Source of the DNA: Desulfobacterales bacterium
GTDB taxonomy: Bacteria; Desulfobacterota; Desulfobacteria; Desulfobacterales; DAOWNP01
Assembly: GCA_030149595.1 (NCBI GenBank)
Contig: JASFBI010000067.1
Coordinates: 1-7,928 of the forward strand
DNA length: 7,928 nucleotides
Reading direction: 5' to 3'
In this document: piece by piece, positions 5,579 to 7,928 of the stretch
Layout: each line of letters starts with the position of its first letter
Numbering within the stretch: position 1 is the first letter of the stretch
Notes under the pieces: generated by a model
Seen by the model: only the letters and a program-made list of their open reading frames with translations
The model's database searches: none
What the model was told of the DNA's origin: nothing
Made by a program: the position numbers and the translations under genes

Positions 5579-6921
5579 AAAGAAGATATTACAAATCTTC
5601 TTTTTCCACTTTTGGTTAAGTCAATATTATCCACATAAATAAATTCAATATTTATTTCACTACCAAGCTTTTTCTTTATTATGGAAAATATTTTTTTTTC
5701 TGATTTACCAGAATAGTTATGGTTTTGTATTAACCTTATTTTTATATTATTGACATCAGTCTGTTCTATCTGAAAATTTTTAACCCCGGAAACAGATCTT
5801 AAAGCCAGAGTCCAGAATGTACCTGCCACCTTATTACCATTTGGACCAATTATCATATCAAAAACCCTGCCCTCAATTTTCTCAAGCAAAGGCAAACCAC
5901 GACCGCATGAGCAGATAGAATCAGAACAGACAGCTATATCACCTATTTTATACCTTATAAACGGGAAGCAGTAGTTATCAAGATCTGTAATAACAACCTC
6001 ACCGGATTTACCGGATTTCACTGGCATTCCATCTTCACCTATAACTTCTAAAAAAAACCGTTCCATATTTATATGATACCCTTCATGTTTTTCACATTCA
6101 TGGGCAATGGTTCCAAATTCACGGCATCCATAACGATCATAAATATTACATTTAAAAGCTTCTGCTATTGTAGATTTCTGCCATGGATACAATGTTTCTG
6201 CTGATGTTATTATTGCCTTTATACCTGATATGGTTTCTCTGTTTTTAATAAGGTACTCGGCAAAAGTTGTTAAAGGACCCGGGTATGATATAAGAAGCTT
6301 TGGTTTATGACTCTTTAAGATTTTAATATACTCTGCCATTGATCTGTCTGATAACTCATAGGAAGAAAGAGATATACTCTGATTAAACCAGGTATGTATT
6401 TTACCACGAATTGAATTGTTTTTTTTTATATCAAAAGCGGCTCCCCAAAGATATACCTGCCTGTCAGTATACAAGGTATTTGTCCATTTCTGATTTCTCC
6501 AAACCATGGCCTGTCTCGGCAGCATTGCAGCTTTATCCTGGAAAAAAAAGAGATTTTCACCTGTTGAACCACTGGTACTGTTTGATATTAAATCTCTTTT
6601 TTTTACTGTATTTGCTATTAATTGTTCCCTATTTTCATTAATTTTTTTTTTTGTTAAAAATGGAATTTGTAAAAAATTATTATAACAACCTGATTTGTTT
6701 ATATCTATACCGTATTTGTTAATAAGTTTATAATAATAGTCTACATTTTCAAAGGAGTGTTTTAAAAGAGCATTCAGTTTTTGATGCTGTATCTCTTTTA
6801 ATCTGTCATATGAAAACCACTGGGACTTTTCATACTCTTTTATTTTAGACCACAGACCATCTCCTTTAAGTAAATGGAAAGCAGGAAAAATAATATTTGA
6901 TGTTATTTTTGCAGGAATCAT
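5575..6921 (-). CDS. PaaK/CapK-like adenylate-forming enzyme (phenylacetate-CoA ligase family)
   Basis: A cytoplasmic ANL-superfamily enzyme expected to activate a carboxylic acid with ATP, forming an acyl-adenylate and possibly a thioester. From ATG at 6921 it has 448 residues, close to PaaK. Numbered from there, it shows the nucleotide-binding loop STSGSTGE (115-122), SAETLYPWQ (250-258), YGCREFG (274-280), FIRYKIGD (331-338), a Cys cluster in CSDSICSCGRG (342-352), and TKSGKRRF (436-443) with Lys440 as the probable catalytic lysine. Homologues named CapK are common in capsule and exopolysaccharide loci, where the substrate is generally unknown. The frame extends to ATG at 6963, but those 14 codons are read through an IS-end-like sequence, so I prefer 6921; neither start has a good ribosome-binding site. 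The coding strand carries an A11 run (6652-6642), a slippage-prone tract. It is first in the polysaccharide gene set. Confidence 0.88.
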   Translation of the reverse strand: MIPAKITSNIIFPAFHLLKGDGLWSKIKEYEKSQWFSYDRLKEIQHQKLNALLKHSFENVDYYYKLINKYGIDINKSGCYNNFLQIPFLTKKKINENREQLIANTVKKRDLISNSTSGSTGENLFFFQDKAAMLPRQAMVWRNQKWTNTLYTDRQVYLWGAAFDIKKNNSIRGKIHTWFNQSISLSSYELSDRSMAEYIKILKSHKPKLLISYPGPLTTFAEYLIKNRETISGIKAIITSAETLYPWQKSTIAEAFKCNIYDRYGCREFGTIAHECEKHEGYHINMERFFLEVIGEDGMPVKSGKSGEVVITDLDNYCFPFIRYKIGDIAVCSDSICSCGRGLPLLEKIEGRVFDMIIGPNGNKVAGTFWTLALRSVSGVKNFQIEQTDVNNIKIRLIQNHNYSGKSEKKIFSIIKKKLGSEINIEFIYVDNIDLTKSGKRRFVISSL

Positions 6922-6939
6922 ATGCGTATTATTTTCCAG

Positions 6940-7038
6940 TAGTGTCCGGTTAAGTTTTTGCATGTTAAACGGGATAAAAAAATAGAAAAATGTTCATTTT
7001 TTACTTGACAAAACAAATAAAGTTTTTTTTATTACCTT
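6940..7038 (+). mobile_element. Probable insertion-sequence end remnant
   Basis: TAGTGTCCGGTTAAG, starting at 6940, looks like an insertion-sequence terminus of a kind I associate with IS4/IS1634-like elements; that is memory of a pattern, not a search result. It is followed by an A/T-rich stretch containing TTGACA (7005-7010) pointing inward, as expected for a transposase promoter. No transposase coding sequence follows; instead a second element begins at 7039. The inner boundary is arbitrary. The longest frame of the CapK-like gene takes its first codons from this end. Confidence 0.35.
7005..7033 (+). promoter_or_regulatory. Candidate rightward promoter
   Basis: TTGACA (7005-7010) matches the sigma-70 -35 consensus perfectly. 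Seventeen bases later TTTATT (7028-7033) matches the -10 consensus at four of six positions. No gene on the plus strand follows, so if real it is probably a leftover transposase promoter of the element end, or it produces RNA antisense to the siderophore gene. Confidence 0.2.
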
Positions 7039-7137
7039 GAGACCTTTGAATGGTAGCAATTTTAAAAATTGGCTTTTATTCAAATCAATATGTTAGAATA
7101 GCTAAATTCATTAAAAAGGGAGTTATTCAAAGGTCTC
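7039..7137. mobile_element. 99-bp MITE-like element with 13-bp terminal inverted repeats
   Basis: GAGACCTTTGAAT (7039-7051) and ATTCAAAGGTCTC (7125-7137) are perfect 13-bp inverted repeats around 73 bp of AT-rich DNA without a meaningful reading frame. With a one-base bulge they extend to TTG/CAA. An internal palindrome, CAATTTTAAAAATTG, lies at 7057-7071. The ends resemble IS5-like termini, which suggests a non-autonomous or internally deleted element. No clear target-site duplication is visible. The long spacing and lack of T-runs argue against a terminator. Confidence 0.55.
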
Positions 7138-7185
7138 CAATCATACTATTAAATATTTCCTTTATTAAAAAGCTCTAAAAACAAA

Positions 7186-7928
7186 TTAACGGAAACTACA
7201 TTTATAATAATGACAAGGCCTTGTACCATTACCATAAGGTGTTCTGGATAATTTAAACAAATATGCTAAATAGTTCCATCTTTTTATGCCTGCTTTTTCA
7301 ACCTCTTTCTTAAAAATTTGTTGCACTGATTTTGTTGCCTGTTGAACATCTTTTGCATTAAAATATCCATATTGCTTTAGAGCAAAAAGGATATTGTCAA
7401 ATATTCGACCTACATCATAATCATAATTACGATTAAAAAAACGAGCTATAATATTACCATGCAAATGGAGTTGAGGGTTATTATCTCCTTTAAAAATCTC
7501 TGATAAATTTTTTTTTTTGCGAAATTTCTTTGAAAATATAACTCCTTCCAAGTCACGATACAAAACACTATCAATCATACCTGAATTATTTAAACCAAAT
7601 AAAACATTTTGCATATGCATCTCAAGCGAAAAACCTTGTTTAAATCCACTTAAGAGAGAAGCTATTAATGGTTTGGCAAAAACCTTACCAAAAAGCATGC
7701 TTGGTTCTATTCCTGTTGATACATGAGCTTTTTTTAAAATAGTAATTGCCAAAGCTTCTCTTTTTAAACAAAGTTGATCTGGCGAAGAAAGAGAAAAAGC
7801 AGGTATTAAAAACTGATCAACTGGAATTTTTCTAATGAGTACACCTTGATTTTTAAAAAGCAATCCAACTTCTTCACGAATAATATTAAGATACGAAGAT
7901 AACTCCCCTTTTTTCTTTAACTCTGTAA
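7186..7928 (-). CDS. IucA/IucC-family siderophore synthetase (NIS synthetase), C-terminal part
   Basis: The frame is open from the right edge (about 247 codons visible) to TAA at 7188-7186, so this is the C-terminal part of a gene starting outside the window; full-length family members are roughly 580-620 residues. NIS synthetases use ATP to condense a carboxylate such as citrate with an amine or alcohol in siderophore assembly in the cytoplasm. The diagnostic segment is FSLEMHMQNVLFGL (His codon 7617-7615), matching the family's E-x-H-x-Q-N motif, followed by YRDLEGVIF, matching the RDLEG-type motif. About 118 residues follow, as expected for a natural C-terminus. TTG at 7863 is not a likely start because coding continues upstream. 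The coding strand carries an A11 run (7518-7508). The neighbouring polysaccharide genes are unrelated in function and are separated from it by mobile-element debris. Confidence 0.82.
   Translation of the reverse strand, partial: TELKKKGELSSYLNIIREEVGLLFKNQGVLIRKIPVDQFLIPAFSLSSPDQLCLKREALAITILKKAHVSTGIEPSMLFGKVFAKPLIASLLSGFKQGFSLEMHMQNVLFGLNNSGMIDSVLYRDLEGVIFSKKFRKKKNLSEIFKGDNNPQLHLHGNIIARFFNRNYDYDVGRIFDNILFALKQYGYFNAKDVQQATKSVQQIFKKEVEKAGIKRWNYLAYLFKLSRTPYGNGTRPCHYYKCSFR

Noticed and set aside
7039..7137. Rho-independent terminator formed by the 13-bp inverted repeats.
   Set aside because: The arms are 73 bp apart and no T-run follows either arm in the relevant direction; a small mobile element fits better.
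7517..7726. A 69-codon plus-strand frame.
   Set aside because: It is antisense to the conserved IucA/IucC motif region on the minus strand.

Overview
The window is a strongly AT-rich stretch of bacterial DNA. Every convincing gene is on the minus strand, so transcription runs from high to low coordinates. The layout is five genes of an extracellular polysaccharide locus (positions 1-6921), a junction of mobile-element-like debris (about 6940-7137), and the 3' part of an unrelated siderophore-synthetase-type gene (7186 to the right edge). A Gram-negative host is suggested by the AlgI-type acyltransferase, the exported beta-helix protein and the NIS-siderophore-type synthetase. I suspect a low-GC Desulfobacterota-like organism, but nothing in the window proves the taxon.

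In transcription order the polysaccharide genes are: a PaaK/CapK-like adenylate-forming enzyme (6921-5575); a GT4-type glycosyltransferase (5395-4304); a secreted right-handed parallel beta-helix protein (4185-2485); a second GT4-type glycosyltransferase (2402-1248); and an AlgI-like MBOAT O-acyltransferase (1248 to beyond the left edge). The last two overlap by one base (TAATG). Together they look like part of a locus that assembles, exports and O-acylates an exopolysaccharide or capsule. The glycosyltransferases would add sugars on the cytoplasmic side, the MBOAT protein would help move acyl groups across the inner membrane, and the beta-helix protein would bind or modify the polymer in the periplasm. 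The CapK-like enzyme presumably activates a carboxylic acid whose identity is unknown. The partner acyl-transfer protein usual for AlgI systems (AlgJ/AlgX type) would be expected just off the left edge.

The gaps hold more structure than usual. Between the CapK-like gene and the first glycosyltransferase lies an imperfect tandem repeat with an exact 78-bp offset (5405-5559). Because 78 is a multiple of three and neither copy has an in-frame stop, it creates a spurious 58-codon N-terminal extension. A GC-rich hairpin overlaps the preceding stop codon. Upstream of the beta-helix gene are two adjacent inverted repeats. Upstream of the CapK-like gene there is an insertion-sequence-like end (from 6940) whose sequence supplies the first codons of the longest possible reading frame, followed by a 99-bp MITE-like element with perfect 13-bp terminal inverted repeats (7039-7137). 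These mark the boundary between the two unrelated functional blocks. No rRNA, tRNA, CRISPR array or intact transposase was seen, and no gene-free stretch exceeds 300 bases.
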